Source: Desulfitobacterium_A sp034927245 | Lineage (GTDB): Bacteria > Bacillota > Desulfitobacteriia > Desulfitobacteriales > Desulfitobacteriaceae | Reading direction: 5' to 3' | Assembly (NCBI RefSeq): GCF_034927245.1 | Contig: NZ_JAYFQK010000040.1 | Span: 1-64,000, forward strand | Length of the DNA stretch: 64,000 nucleotides | Shown: one piece after another, positions 44,380 through 54,989 of the stretch | Layout: the number at the start of each line of letters is the position of its first letter | Numbering within the stretch: position 1 is the stretch's first letter | Notes under the pieces: model-generated | Told to the model about the DNA's origin: nothing | The model's database searches: none | Seen by the model: the letters and a program-made list of their open reading frames with translations, nothing else | Made by a program: the position numbers and the translations under genes

Positions 44380-47300
44380 GTGAGTATACGATTTATTTTT
44401 GGTCGGGCAGGTACCGGCAAAAGCACCTATTGTTTGGAACGAATCATTACTGAGATTCAAAGGGATCCATTTGGAAACCCGCTTGTTTTGCTTGTGCCGG
44501 AACAGGCGACTCACCAAATGGAAATGCGTTTGGCACAAACCCCGGAATTGGGAGGAATTCTACGCGCTCAAGTATTAAGCTTTCGTCGCTTGGGCTGGCG
44601 CATTTTCTCAGAAACGGGCGGAGGTCAAAGAAAGATTATCGGGGAAATGGGTAAGCGCATGTTGCTGAGGCGCTTGCTTTTACAATATAAACCTCAACTT
44701 CAGATTTTTGCACGTTCGGCAACTCGACCGGGGATGGCGGATTTGCTTGCTCAACTGATTCGTGAATTTAAGATTTACCGTGTAACACCTGAGGACCTGT
44801 TGAGTATTCAAGATTCCAATTCAGTTCTCAAGCGAAAACTAAAGGAAATTGCGTTATTATATGACCAATTTAATCAAACTTTAGGCAATGATATCCTTGA
44901 TCCCGATGATGAATTAGAGATTGTTGCGGCAAAGGTTCCTTCTTCGCCCAGCCTTCAGAAGTCAACCGTATGGATTGACGGATTTAAAGGCTTTACTCCC
45001 CAGGAACTCTATGTTATCGAATATTTACTCAAGACGGTACAGGATGTTATTCTTACTCTGCCGCTCGATCCGGCGATTCTTCAACGACAAGAGGAAGCTT
45101 ATCATGAAGAGGGGATATTCAGGGCAGGTGAGGAGCTTTTCTCAGGGCCATGGCGAACCTATCAAAGCCTTATTCGGATTGCGAGGGAGACGGCTGTTCC
45201 AATCTTAGACCCTGTTTTTTTAGAGAAGCCTTATCGATTCCGCAATCCGGAACTGTGTTTTTTGGAAAAGCATTATTTTATGTATCCGACGCTCTCATAT
45301 TCAGACTCATATTCAGACAAAGAGGAAGATCAAATAGATCAAAAGAAGCAGGGTATTCGTTTATTCTCCGCAGTCAATCGACGCGAGGAGGTCCATGGCG
45401 TTGCCCGTGAATTGCGGCGACTTGCCCGTGAAGAAGGATTGCGATGGTCAAATATGGCCGTAGTAACACGGGATCTATCCGCTTACCAGGAAACGATTCA
45501 GCATGTCTTTAAGGCCTATGATCTGCCCTTCTTTTTAGATAGTAAAAGACCAATCCTTCATCATCCCCTCCTTGAACTTCTTATGTCTGTACTTGAAGTT
45601 GTGCAAAAGGATTGGGCTTACGAACCTCTCTTCCGAGCTCTCAAAACCGGTTTTTTCCCCATATCGCAAGATTCTATCGATTCCTTAGAAAACTATTGTT
45701 TAGCGTATGGAATCAGGGGAGAGGCGTGGACTTCCGGGAAGCAATGGCACTATCAGTCCCGTTGGCGGGCAGGGGATCAGGCAGCCCAATTACAGCTGGA
45801 AAAAGATCAAGAAATGCAAATAAACGACACCCGTCAAAAGGTGTTAAATTCTCTTCAGGCTTTTGTGGAAGCCGCTTCTTCTGTTATCGCTCTTTCTCCG
45901 GAGGATTTAAAACGGATTAGCGTTCGAACTGTGACAGAGGCACTATATAATCTTCTTGTTCAGCTAAATGTACCCGCTACCTTAGAACTTTGGGCAGAGG
46001 AGGCCCGTGATGCAGGTAATCTTGCCGAAGCACGTCTACAGGAACAAATTTGGGATGCGGTTATCGAAGTCTTTGATGAAATGATAACAGGTCTGGGAGA
46101 AGAATTGCTGGAACTTCAGGAATATGCCATAATTCTTGCTTCAGGTCTGGAAAACCTTAAGCTGGGTTTAATTCCGCCCGGCTTGGATCAGATTTTAGTC
46201 GGTTCCTTAGACCGTTCCCGTAATCCCGAACTGCGCATTCTGTTTCTTTTAGGTGCCAATGAGGGTATACTTCCTGCGCGACCTGTATGTGATGGAGTTC
46301 TGGACAGTGAAGAGCGAGAACAACTCGAAGCGCTGGGAATTACGCTGGCTCCCAAAGGAAGAGCACAACTTTATGAAGAACAGTTTTTTGTATATACCGG
46401 GTTAACACAGGCCAGAGATCGGCTCTATGTCAGTTATCCATTAACCGATGAAGAGGGAAAGGCCCTGACTGTTTCACCCGTGGTTACCCGGCTGCGGACT
46501 TTATTTCCGGACCTTCATGAACAGTATCTGGGTAACTCAGAGGATGACTTAGAACAGATCAGCCATCCCCAGCCTCTTTTGCCGTTATATGCGGCTCAGC
46601 TTTTGCATGTGAGGCAGCATCAGGTCATATTACCTATGTGGCAGGCAGTTCGGAAATGGTACCAAAATGCTTCTGAATACCAATGGCAGGTTAAGCTTCT
46701 TGAAGCAGGAGTTTCTGCTGAAAACCATGAAGGAAAAGTTCCAAAACGCTTGGCCCGCCGACTCTATGGCAAACGTCTTTTAGCGAGTGTTTCCAGACTT
46801 GAAGAGTTTGCGCGTTGCCCCTTTGCCCATTATTCAAAATATGGGTTGAAACTTAAGGAACGCACGATCTATCAACTGGCCAGCCCTGATATGGGACAGT
46901 TCTTCCATGCTGTTCTGCGCGATTTTGCGGAAAAGGTTCGCTCTGAGAATTTGGATTGGGGGACGATGACAAAGGAAGAATCGTGGGATCTTGTCAGTGA
47001 ACTGGCGGAAGTCATTGCCCCTCGTCTCCAAAATGAGATTCTTCTCAGCAATGCCCGTTACCGTTATCTAAAACATAAATTGAAAAGAACAGTCCATCAT
47101 GCGGTTCGTGTTCTTGGAGAGCATGCCCGGCAGGGGAGCTTTGTCCCCATTCAGCTCGAAGTTCCTTTTGGTCCGGGAAAAGCTCTTCCGGGGATTGAGG
47201 TTTCCCTTCAGAACGAAAATTCTCTTTTACTGCAGGGACAAATTGACCGAGTTGATGCTGCTGTTCTTGAAGGAAAAGTTTATTTGCGGATTATGGACTA

Positions 47301-48048
47301 TAAATCACGTCAACCCCATGTGAGCTTGGACCATATCTTTTATGGACTGGATTTGCAGCTTTTGGCTTACCTTGATGCAGCCTTACAGGGAGCCGAGATT
47401 TTACTTGATACGACTTCCTCCGAACACGCGTTTTTTGAGGATTCCCAAGAATCTCAAGAATTCGCAGATCTGAAGGTTAGCCCTGCCGGTTTTCTTTATT
47501 TCCCCGTTGTGGAGCCTCAGCTGAATTCGAATACCCTTCTCAGCGCGGAGGAAGTTGAGGCAAAACGGATTACAGCGGTTAAGGTCAAAGGATTTCTTTT
47601 GGCTGACCGTCAGGTCCTGGAGGCTATGGATAAAACACTGAGTACCGGACAATCTGATTTACTCGGAATCAAATTAACAAAAACGATGGAATTTCGTAAA
47701 AATGCGAATATCTTGACACAGGATCAATTTTCATTGCTCCGAGAACATTTGCATGCTTACCTTCGTAAATCCGGTGAAGAAATTATGTCGGGCAATATTG
47801 CAATCTCACCTTATCGCCAAGGTAAAGAAAATGCATGTCAATACTGCGAGTTTAAACCGGTTTGTCATTTTGACTCTTATTTACCGGAAAATCAGTATCG
47901 TGATTTACCCGTTTTAAAAGATCTTGAGGTCTGGAACTTCATTGATTCCAATTCAAAAAAGGCGGGTTCAGAACAAGATAAGTTCTTCCCGGAATTGAAT
48001 TGGCTGGGTGATGATGAGACTGAAGCGGAAGGTGAGAAAGATGAGTAA
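44380..48048 (+). CDS. addB: ATP-dependent helicase/nuclease subunit AddB
   Basis: This 1222-residue protein has a Walker A GRAGTGKST near its N-terminus and a C-terminal RecB-type nuclease domain with IMDYKSRQ. The four Cys of the AddB 4Fe-4S cluster are C813 (FARCPF), C1153, C1156 and C1162 (CQYCEFKPVC). AddAB processes double-strand DNA ends for recombination, stopping at Chi. GTG 44380 follows GGGAAGGAGAG, preferred to ATG 44350 which lies inside the -10 box. It overlaps addA by eight bases. Confidence 0.95.
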   Translation: MSIRFIFGRAGTGKSTYCLERIITEIQRDPFGNPLVLLVPEQATHQMEMRLAQTPELGGILRAQVLSFRRLGWRIFSETGGGQRKIIGEMGKRMLLRRLLLQYKPQLQIFARSATRPGMADLLAQLIREFKIYRVTPEDLLSIQDSNSVLKRKLKEIALLYDQFNQTLGNDILDPDDELEIVAAKVPSSPSLQKSTVWIDGFKGFTPQELYVIEYLLKTVQDVILTLPLDPAILQRQEEAYHEEGIFRAGEELFSGPWRTYQSLIRIARETAVPILDPVFLEKPYRFRNPELCFLEKHYFMYPTLSYSDSYSDKEEDQIDQKKQGIRLFSAVNRREEVHGVARELRRLAREEGLRWSNMAVVTRDLSAYQETIQHVFKAYDLPFFLDSKRPILHHPLLELLMSVLEVVQKDWAYEPLFRALKTGFFPISQDSIDSLENYCLAYGIRGEAWTSGKQWHYQSRWRAGDQAAQLQLEKDQEMQINDTRQKVLNSLQAFVEAASSVIALSPEDLKRISVRTVTEALYNLLVQLNVPATLELWAEEARDAGNLAEARLQEQIWDAVIEVFDEMITGLGEELLELQEYAIILASGLENLKLGLIPPGLDQILVGSLDRSRNPELRILFLLGANEGILPARPVCDGVLDSEEREQLEALGITLAPKGRAQLYEEQFFVYTGLTQARDRLYVSYPLTDEEGKALTVSPVVTRLRTLFPDLHEQYLGNSEDDLEQISHPQPLLPLYAAQLLHVRQHQVILPMWQAVRKWYQNASEYQWQVKLLEAGVSAENHEGKVPKRLARRLYGKRLLASVSRLEEFARCPFAHYSKYGLKLKERTIYQLASPDMGQFFHAVLRDFAEKVRSENLDWGTMTKEESWDLVSELAEVIAPRLQNEILLSNARYRYLKHKLKRTVHHAVRVLGEHARQGSFVPIQLEVPFGPGKALPGIEVSLQNENSLLLQGQIDRVDAAVLEGKVYLRIMDYKSRQPHVSLDHIFYGLDLQLLAYLDAALQGAEILLDTTSSEHAFFEDSQESQEFADLKVSPAGFLYFPVVEPQLNSNTLLSAEEVEAKRITAVKVKGFLLADRQVLEAMDKTLSTGQSDLLGIKLTKTMEFRKNANILTQDQFSLLREHLHAYLRKSGEEIMSGNIAISPYRQGKENACQYCEFKPVCHFDSYLPENQYRDLPVLKDLEVWNFIDSNSKKAGSEQDKFFPELNWLGDDETEAEGEKDE

Positions 48049-51000
48049 AACGAAGTGGACAATAGAGCAGCAGGCGGCGATTGACCTGCAAGGGCAGCTT
48101 CTTGTGGCTGCTGCTGCCGGTTCCGGTAAAACCGCTGTTTTAGTGGAACGTCTTATTAAACGCATTATTGATCCTAAAGCCGATGTAGATGTGGATCGTT
48201 TTCTTGTGCTTACCTTCACGAAGGCGGCCGCGAATGAAATGCGTGAACGAATCGGTAAAGCTTTGGAGGATGCATTATTTAATGGGACGGATACGGCGGA
48301 GGTAGAACACCTTCTTCATCAGCGAGCACTCCTTAATCGTTCGAGTATTACAACTATCCATTCGTTTTGCATGGAACTCCTTCGTCAGAACTTTTATCGT
48401 CTTGAGCTTGACCCAGCTTTCAGAGTCGCCGACGAAGCAGAAGCTGATCTCTTACGTCAAGATGTCCTAGAGAATCTTTTTGAAGCGTTATATGAGGAAG
48501 AGAATCATGATTTCTTAGCTATTGTTGAAGCTTTTGGCTCAGATCGCAATGATCAACCTTTGATGGATAATGTCCAAAAGCTCTATGAATTCAGTACAAG
48601 CCAGGTTGATCCCTATAATTGGCTAAATAATCTTTCTCAAGCCTATTATTGGCAAAGTATAGAGGACTTAGCTCAGAGCCCCTGGGGGAAGTCTGTTCGC
48701 CAAGGTGTTAAGGATAAAGTCGAAGAAAGTATAGGATCATTAGAACGGGCTTATCAACTTAGTTTACAGCCGGGTGGACCCGCGCACTATGCGAGCTGCC
48801 TTAATGAAGATATTGATCGTTTAAGGCATCTAAGCAAAATTGTACATCAAGGGAGTTGGGAGGAGATTGAAGGATTATTTTTAGAATCCGCGAAATTCCC
48901 CAAGCTTCCTTCCGGCCCGCGCAAGAAAAAGGAGGGTTCTACCGAGCTTGCCCATTCGGAGGAGGAGCAGAATAACCTTCGCGAGGAAGCAAAAAAAGCG
49001 CGTGATGAAGCAAAAAAGAAACTTGAAAAACTAAGAAAGGATCTTTTTCAATTTCCCCTTGAAGAACAGCTTCCAAGACTCCAAGAAATGGGGAGACTCG
49101 TTAAAACCTTAGCCACAGTGGTTCAGCAATTTTCCAGTGAATATGCAATTGCCAAACGACAACGCAATATCGTAGATTTTTCTGATCTTGAACATTTTGC
49201 ATTAAAGTTGTTAGTTGATGAACAAGACGGTCATCCTTCCACCGTAGCTCTGGCTTTGCAAGAACGCTTTATAGAAGTCATGGTCGATGAATATCAGGAT
49301 ATTAATCCGGTCCAGGAAAAAATTCTTCAGCTCGTTTCCCGTCAGGAGGGGATATCCAATCTGTTTATGGTGGGTGATGTCAAACAGAGCATATATCGTT
49401 TTCGGATGGCCGATCCAAATCTTTTTCTGGCAAAATATTTAGAGCTGCCGCATTGGAATCCCGAACAGGAAGTTTCTTCTGATCAAGGGTTAGTGATCGA
49501 TCTGAATCGCAATTTTCGAAGTCGCAAGGAAGTTATTGACGGAGTTAATTTTCTTTTTCGTCAGATTATGACCTCAGGGGCAGGGGAAATTCCCTATGAT
49601 GATCAAGCCGCTTTATGCTATGGTGCGAATTTTTTGAGTGGACAACCTGAGCTAAAAACTGCCGAAGGGCCAATTGAAGTCCACTTGTTTGACCCTAAGA
49701 CGCTGAAACTTACTTCTGTCCCATCTCATGATAATATAGGCCAAGGTGATAGGGAAGATGAGGAAGAAAATGAAAATCAGGGTTTTGAGCAAGAAGGAAC
49801 AACACTCGAAGATCTTGAAACAGCGCGTCTTGAGGCTCGCTTAGTTGCTAATCGTATTCAAGAGATTGTACAAGGACATGAATTTGATATTTATGACAAA
49901 AATCTTCAATCTTTTCGTGCTGCCCAATACTCCGATATTGTTATTTTAATGCGTTCGTTTTCAGCGATAGCACCGTTCTATGTTGAGGAATTTCAAGCGT
50001 TGGGTATTCCGGTGTATGCCGAAACAAACAGCGGCTATTTTGGAGCGAGCGAAGTAGAAACAGTACTAGCCCTTTTAAAAATTATTGATAATCCGCGTCT
50101 GGATATTCCGTTGGCTGCTGTTCTTCGGTCTCCCTTTGTAGGTATGAATGGAACGGAATTGGGCAAGATGCGTTCTTTGCTGCCCCAAGGCGATTTCTAT
50201 GAGGCATTTGTTCTGAGCTACTGGGCTGCTAAAGAATGGGTTAGCGACGAACAGGTATTGAATGAAGAACGAGATCCAGTATCTTATCCTAGTCTTGAGA
50301 TACCTGAGGCCCTTAAAAAGTATGAGGCTACATGGCCGCAGCTTCTAACCCTGGCTTATAAAGTACTAAAAGAATCACCGACACTTAAGGATAAGGTTCT
50401 CTACTTTTATCCCAAGCTTCAAACCTATCGTCAGTCAGCTCGTCAGATCTCCTTAGCCGATTTGTTATGGTATCTTTATGAGGATACAGGCTATCTAGCC
50501 TATGTTGGAACATTACCCGGGGGTTCCCAGCGTCAAGCTAATCTTCGTGCGCTCTATGATCGGGCATGTCGCTTCGAAAAGACGAATTATCGGGGTCTCT
50601 TTCGTTTTCTCCGTTTTCTGGAACGTTTTCAAGGTCAGGGCAAAGATTTAGGGGGTGCCCGAGCGCTTGGAGAAAACGAAGATGTAGTGCGCCTTATTAC
50701 TGTTCATGCCAGTAAAGGACTGGAATTTCCCGTTGTTTTCGTCGCAGGCTTGGGAAAGAAATTTAACACCCATAGTCTAAGTGGAAATCTACTATTGCAT
50801 TCAAAACTTGGCGTAGGAATTCCGTTAATTGACATCGAGAATCGAGTCCGTTACCCGTCTTTTATTCAAACGGGAATTAAAGAGCGTATTTGGCAGGAAT
50901 CACTGGCGGAAGAGCTTCGCATTCTTTATGTCGGCTTAACCCGTGCCAAAGAGAGGTTATTCCTGTATGGAGGAATCGACAAGTTAGAAGGAGCTATTAA

Positions 51001-52042
51001 ACAGTGGCAAGGTTTAGCTGCATGTACCGAACCGGCATTCCCAGATGGTCAATTGCGCAGTGTCCGATCCTTTATGGATTGGATAGGTCCCGCTCTGGCA
51101 AGGCATCCACAGAATTTATTCGATGAATCTCTTAAGCCTGAACTTTCCGATAGTTCTTCACAGTGGTTAGTTCAGATCCATGATACGCTTGAAGCCCCAT
51201 TGAACCTTAGGGAGGGCGAAGATGAATGCTGTTTCGAAAATCAAGATGAGTCTGTACCGGAACATTCCCTTGAAGAGTGGTATCATTGGACAGATGAACG
51301 ATTAAGTTGGCAATATCCTTATCCGCAAGCCGTTCATCAGGTGGCCAAAACGAGTGTCAGTGAGCTTAAACGTCGTTTTTCCTGGCATCAAGAGGAATTA
51401 GCAGATACACCTGTGAAACCGCGTTTGGCTGGGGACTATACACGTCCTAAATTTCTGCAAACGATTCATAAATTAACTCCAGCGGAACGGGGAACTGCGC
51501 TGCATGCGGTCATGGAGCATTTACCTCTAGGGGAGTGGGCCAAAGGGTGGTATATCGCTTCCAAGGAGGAGCAGAAAAAGCAAGTTGAGAACCTCTTTGA
51601 ATCGTTGGTTCTGCGCGAAATTATTACGGCTGAACAATTAGAAACGCTTTCAGCAGAACAATTCATGTGCTTTCTCAACTCAGCGCTGGGAAAACGTCTT
51701 CTTGCGGCAAAGGAAGTGCGCCGCGAAGTCCCTTTTACGCTAACTCTCTTGCCAACCGGTGTTTTGATTCAAGGAGTAATCGATGGACTTATACTTTCAC
51801 CCGATCGGAAAAGTGCCGAAATCCTCGATTATAAAACAGATCAAGTCAAATATTTGGAGTCTCCGGAGAAAACACTGATCGAGCGTTATGCTATGCAGCT
51901 TTCATTATATTCTTTAGCCGTGGAAAGACTTCTTCAGATCCACGTTGCGAGAGCAACGATTTACTCCGTTGATCTGGGTTGTGAAATAGAGATACCAAAG
52001 GAGGACTTACGAGCTAAACAAGCTCAGTTAAAAGGGTGCTAA
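48041..52042 (+). CDS. addA: ATP-dependent helicase/nuclease subunit AddA
   Basis: This 1333-residue UvrD-like helicase has Walker A AAAGSGKTAVL, the motif II region VDEYQDINPVQ, GDVKQSIYRFR, the VRLITVHASKGLEF motif V region and LYVGLTRAKERL motif VI, then a RecB-type nuclease domain with EILDYKTDQ. It pairs with AddB. ATG 48041 has GAAGGTGAG upstream; an in-frame ATG at 48008 belongs to the reading of addB's end and lacks a better site. Confidence 0.95.
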   Translation: MSKTKWTIEQQAAIDLQGQLLVAAAAGSGKTAVLVERLIKRIIDPKADVDVDRFLVLTFTKAAANEMRERIGKALEDALFNGTDTAEVEHLLHQRALLNRSSITTIHSFCMELLRQNFYRLELDPAFRVADEAEADLLRQDVLENLFEALYEEENHDFLAIVEAFGSDRNDQPLMDNVQKLYEFSTSQVDPYNWLNNLSQAYYWQSIEDLAQSPWGKSVRQGVKDKVEESIGSLERAYQLSLQPGGPAHYASCLNEDIDRLRHLSKIVHQGSWEEIEGLFLESAKFPKLPSGPRKKKEGSTELAHSEEEQNNLREEAKKARDEAKKKLEKLRKDLFQFPLEEQLPRLQEMGRLVKTLATVVQQFSSEYAIAKRQRNIVDFSDLEHFALKLLVDEQDGHPSTVALALQERFIEVMVDEYQDINPVQEKILQLVSRQEGISNLFMVGDVKQSIYRFRMADPNLFLAKYLELPHWNPEQEVSSDQGLVIDLNRNFRSRKEVIDGVNFLFRQIMTSGAGEIPYDDQAALCYGANFLSGQPELKTAEGPIEVHLFDPKTLKLTSVPSHDNIGQGDREDEEENENQGFEQEGTTLEDLETARLEARLVANRIQEIVQGHEFDIYDKNLQSFRAAQYSDIVILMRSFSAIAPFYVEEFQALGIPVYAETNSGYFGASEVETVLALLKIIDNPRLDIPLAAVLRSPFVGMNGTELGKMRSLLPQGDFYEAFVLSYWAAKEWVSDEQVLNEERDPVSYPSLEIPEALKKYEATWPQLLTLAYKVLKESPTLKDKVLYFYPKLQTYRQSARQISLADLLWYLYEDTGYLAYVGTLPGGSQRQANLRALYDRACRFEKTNYRGLFRFLRFLERFQGQGKDLGGARALGENEDVVRLITVHASKGLEFPVVFVAGLGKKFNTHSLSGNLLLHSKLGVGIPLIDIENRVRYPSFIQTGIKERIWQESLAEELRILYVGLTRAKERLFLYGGIDKLEGAIKQWQGLAACTEPAFPDGQLRSVRSFMDWIGPALARHPQNLFDESLKPELSDSSSQWLVQIHDTLEAPLNLREGEDECCFENQDESVPEHSLEEWYHWTDERLSWQYPYPQAVHQVAKTSVSELKRRFSWHQEELADTPVKPRLAGDYTRPKFLQTIHKLTPAERGTALHAVMEHLPLGEWAKGWYIASKEEQKKQVENLFESLVLREIITAEQLETLSAEQFMCFLNSALGKRLLAAKEVRREVPFTLTLLPTGVLIQGVIDGLILSPDRKSAEILDYKTDQVKYLESPEKTLIERYAMQLSLYSLAVERLLQIHVARATIYSVDLGCEIEIPKEDLRAKQAQLKGC

Positions 52043-52051
52043 TGAAAAAAG

Positions 52052-52085
52052 CCCCCACAGATTTATCGTAATAAATCCGTGGGGG
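52052..52085 (-). terminator. Terminator of the ABC importer operon
   Basis: A 15-bp stem (52052-52066 with 52071-52085, one mismatch) with CGTA loop. The T-run lies on the minus strand side (minus-strand CTTTTTT after the stem), so it terminates the leftward operon. It may also stop addA transcripts. Confidence 0.85.
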
Positions 52086-52098
52086 AGAGGTGAGCATA

Positions 52099-52902
52099 TT
52101 AATAGGTACCCGCTAATATCATGCGATCATTATTCATATGAACGCCGCTTGCTTTTTCAAACATTTCCAGTAAGCGGTTCATGCTCATATTGGCTCGTTC
52201 GGCGCCCTTGAGATCAAGAATGATCTTTCCATCATGCATCATGATAGTACGATTACCTACCGCTAAGGCCTGTTCAAGATTATGGGTAATCATTAGAGTG
52301 GTTAAATGTGACTTTTTAGTGACAGAACAGGTTAAATCAACTACCTTTTCGGCTGTTTTGGGGTCGAGCGCGGCAGTGTGTTCATCAAGAAGCAGAAGCT
52401 GGGGTTTTTTCAAGGTTGCCATTAACAAAGTTAAGGCTTGGCGTTGACCGCCGGATAGAAGTCGTACTTTCGTTGTTAAACGTCCTTCTAAGCCTAAACC
52501 CAGTTTCTCAAGTTCCTCGCGGAAGAATTGCCGTTCTTTACTTCTCAGAGCCCAGCGTAAACGGCGGGGTTCACCGCGTTTTAAAGCCATAATTAGGTTT
52601 TCCTCGATCGTCATTGAAGAAGCCGTTCCCGACATTGGGTCTTGGAAGACTCGGCTGATCAATTCAGCTCTTTTAAACGAAGGTAATTTCGTAACGTCTT
52701 TGTCATTGAGAATGATTTGACCCTGATCCGGTAAAAAAGTACCGGCGATAGCATTCATCAGGGTGGATTTTCCTGCCCCATTAGAGCCGATTACAGTAAC
52801 AAAATCACCCGGATCTAAGTGCAGCTGTACACGGTCCAATGCTTTTTTCTCATTTATGGTTCCGGGGTTAAAGACTTTAGTCAGATTATTTACTGTTAGC
52901 AT
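52099..52902 (-). CDS. ABC importer ATPase (COG1101 type)
   Basis: This 267-residue ATPase has Walker A GSNGAGKST (39-47), signature LLSGGQRQAL and Walker B LLLLDEHTAALD, where His replaces the usual Pro. That DEHTAALD variant is typical of the ATPases in this COG2984/4120/1101 importer family, some of which carry tryptophan or other amino acids. ATG 52902 has AAAGGAG seven bases upstream. It overlaps the permease gene by 17 bases. Confidence 0.88.
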   Translation of the reverse strand: MLTVNNLTKVFNPGTINEKKALDRVQLHLDPGDFVTVIGSNGAGKSTLMNAIAGTFLPDQGQIILNDKDVTKLPSFKRAELISRVFQDPMSGTASSMTIEENLIMALKRGEPRRLRWALRSKERQFFREELEKLGLGLEGRLTTKVRLLSGGQRQALTLLMATLKKPQLLLLDEHTAALDPKTAEKVVDLTCSVTKKSHLTTLMITHNLEQALAVGNRTIMMHDGKIILDLKGAERANMSMNRLLEMFEKASGVHMNNDRMILAGTY

Positions 52903-53806
52903 AATGGGTCTCCTTTCCGCGTCCGGCACTGCTCAATGCCGAAATTTTCACCTTGAAATTCGGTGCGGCTAATGCAATGATGACGATAAGCGCTGTAATC
53001 ATTTTTAAATCGGTCGGAGCAAGGCCAAGTTGTAAGGCAATAGCGATGATGAACCGATAAATAATTCCGCCGCAAATAACGGCGAAAAGTGCGCGACCAA
53101 GATTAGGAGTACCAAAGATAACTTCTCCGATAATCAGGGAGGCCAAGCCTGCCACGATCATCCCAATTCCCATTCCGGCATCGGCAAACTGCTGATTTTG
53201 AGCAATAAAACTTCCGGAAAGGGCAACGAGACCGTTAGAAAGAGCCAGTCCCAATAATTTCATACCGTCTGTGTTAACACCTAAGCTGCGAATCATTAAT
53301 TCATTATCACCGGTAGCTCGCATTGCCAAGCCTAGCTCTGTTTTTAAAAATAAATAGAGAAGACTTCCAAGAATGATTATAGTGAGTAAAGAAAGAAGAA
53401 GCACACCGATCGTTTGCATACCGGGCAGATTTTTAATATCAGTGAAAATCGTTCGAGCTTTGAGCAGGGAGACATTGGCTCGTCCCATTATTCGAAGATT
53501 GACGGAGTAAAGCGCTGTCATCGTTAAAATACCTGTCAGAAGCGGAGAAATTTTAAAATGGGTATGAAGAAAGCCAGTAAAAAATCCGGCTACACATCCC
53601 GCAGCAAAAGCTGTGGCAGTCGCTAACCACGGGTTTGTACCCCCAATAATTAAGATTGCCGCAGTTGCTCCGCCTAATGTGAAGCTGCCTTCAACCGTAA
53701 GATCTGCATAGTCCAGAATCCGGAACGTTAGATAAACTCCCAGAACCATGATGGCATACATCAAACCCTGTTCGAATGTACCCATTATAATTTTCGGGGA
53801 AAACAT
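52886..53806 (-). CDS. ABC importer permease (COG4120 type)
   Basis: This 306-residue permease has about eight to nine membrane segments and a family pattern GSFTLGGATAAILI near its start and FGTPNLGRALFAVICGGIIYR near its end. It is the membrane part of the importer with the lipoprotein and ATPase. ATG 53806 has AGGTG about seven bases upstream; a TTG at 53821 is rejected. Confidence 0.88.
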   Translation of the reverse strand: MFSPKIIMGTFEQGLMYAIMVLGVYLTFRILDYADLTVEGSFTLGGATAAILIIGGTNPWLATATAFAAGCVAGFFTGFLHTHFKISPLLTGILTMTALYSVNLRIMGRANVSLLKARTIFTDIKNLPGMQTIGVLLLSLLTIIILGSLLYLFLKTELGLAMRATGDNELMIRSLGVNTDGMKLLGLALSNGLVALSGSFIAQNQQFADAGMGIGMIVAGLASLIIGEVIFGTPNLGRALFAVICGGIIYRFIIAIALQLGLAPTDLKMITALIVIIALAAPNFKVKISALSSAGRGKETHYANSK

Positions 53807-53922
53807 GTTGACACACCTCAATTTCTTCTTTTGGAAGAACTCGCTATACGGATGAATTAACCCGTATAGCGCTTCGTATCTTTATAGAGATACGTTTATC
53901 TTCTAATTTTATATTGGATACC

Positions 53923-54918
53923 CTATTTCATAATCGCTTTTTGTTGTAAATCATCAGGTAATTTAATACCAAGAAGATTTAGGGTTTCTTTGTTGAAAAC
54001 AATATCAAAATCCTTTTGGCTTTCAATCGGCATAGTTGCAGGTTTCTCACCTTTTAGAATTTTCAGTGCCATTTCGCCGGTTTGAGCCCCAAGTTTTTTG
54101 TAATTGATGCCAATGGTTCCTAATCCGCCTTTATCAACGACACTGCTTTCTCCGGCAATGAGAGGAATCTTATTTTGATTTGCGACTTGAATTACAGAAT
54201 CCGCGGCTGATACGACAGTATTATCCGTAGGAAGATAGATCGCATCTACTTTATTAACAAGAGATTGAGCTGCTTGTAATACATCAGAAATATTGGCAAC
54301 TGATGCTTTAACAAGTTCTAGTCCCGCGTCCTTGGCAACACCCTCAGCAATTTTAACCTGCACCTGTGAGTTTTCTTCACCCGCATTATAGAGAACTCCG
54401 ACTTTCTTAGCGTTAGGAACGACAGCTTTCAGAAGATCAAACTGTTCCTTGATCGGATTCATATCGGTGGTTCCGGTTAAATTCTTGCCGGGTTTCTCCA
54501 GGCTATCGGCTAGACCCGCTGCGACGGGGTCAGTAACAGCTGTAATGAGAATAGGGGTATTATCGCTGGCACGAGCCATGGATTGGGCTGCGGGAGTTGC
54601 GATAGCAAGCACGAGATCGAGATTTTCACTTGCAAATTTCTGGGTAATATTAGCCAAAATGGACTGATCATTTTGAGCACTTTGATATTCAACGGTTAAA
54701 TTTTTGCCTTCTTCATAGCCGTTAGCTTTTAACGTTTCTAGAAATCCTTCTCTGGCAGCGTCTAAGGCCGGATGTTCCATAATCTGAACAATACCAACTT
54801 TAACGGCTTTTCCAGAAGCGCTACTGGTTTGTGTGTTTTGTTGCGTTTGGGATGAACCGCAGCCGGATAATCCCAAGGCCAGCATAATTGAAAGCCCCGC
54901 AGCTATAAATTTTTTCAT
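53923..54918 (-). CDS. ABC importer substrate-binding lipoprotein (COG2984 type)
   Basis: This 331-residue protein has a signal peptide with lipobox LGLSGC (Cys 20), then a type 1 binding-protein fold: VKVGIVQIMEHPALDAAREGF at the start, ITAVTDPVAAGL, VGVLYNAGEENSQ and GTIGINYKKLGAQTGEMA. Related proteins bind Trp, Tyr or other small molecules; the substrate here is not identifiable. Its gene leads the operon and is preceded by a 120-base leader containing an attenuator-like terminator. Confidence 0.9.
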   Translation of the reverse strand: MKKFIAAGLSIMLALGLSGCGSSQTQQNTQTSSASGKAVKVGIVQIMEHPALDAAREGFLETLKANGYEEGKNLTVEYQSAQNDQSILANITQKFASENLDLVLAIATPAAQSMARASDNTPILITAVTDPVAAGLADSLEKPGKNLTGTTDMNPIKEQFDLLKAVVPNAKKVGVLYNAGEENSQVQVKIAEGVAKDAGLELVKASVANISDVLQAAQSLVNKVDAIYLPTDNTVVSAADSVIQVANQNKIPLIAGESSVVDKGGLGTIGINYKKLGAQTGEMALKILKGEKPATMPIESQKDFDIVFNKETLNLLGIKLPDDLQQKAIMK

Positions 54919-54961
54919 TCTTGAAATACCTCCTCAACTCGGCAATACCTTAAAAAGGGTA

Positions 54962-54989
54962 TAAAAAATACACCTCCGCAGGAAGTGCA
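54962..54989 (-). terminator. Leader attenuator of the ABC importer operon
   Basis: On the minus strand a 9-bp stem (54989-54981 with 54977-54969) with a 3-base loop is followed by a run of T (54968-54962), 45 bases before the lipoprotein gene. An upstream GGAGTG segment of the leader can pair with CACTTC of the terminator stem, forming a competing antiterminator. This is the arrangement of an attenuator or small riboswitch. No T-box sequence is present. Confidence 0.6.

Noticed and set aside
48008..48040. In-frame ATG of addA at 48008
   Set aside because: It would lengthen the overlap with addB with no good ribosome site; ATG 48041 has GAAGGTGAG and gives the expected AddA start.
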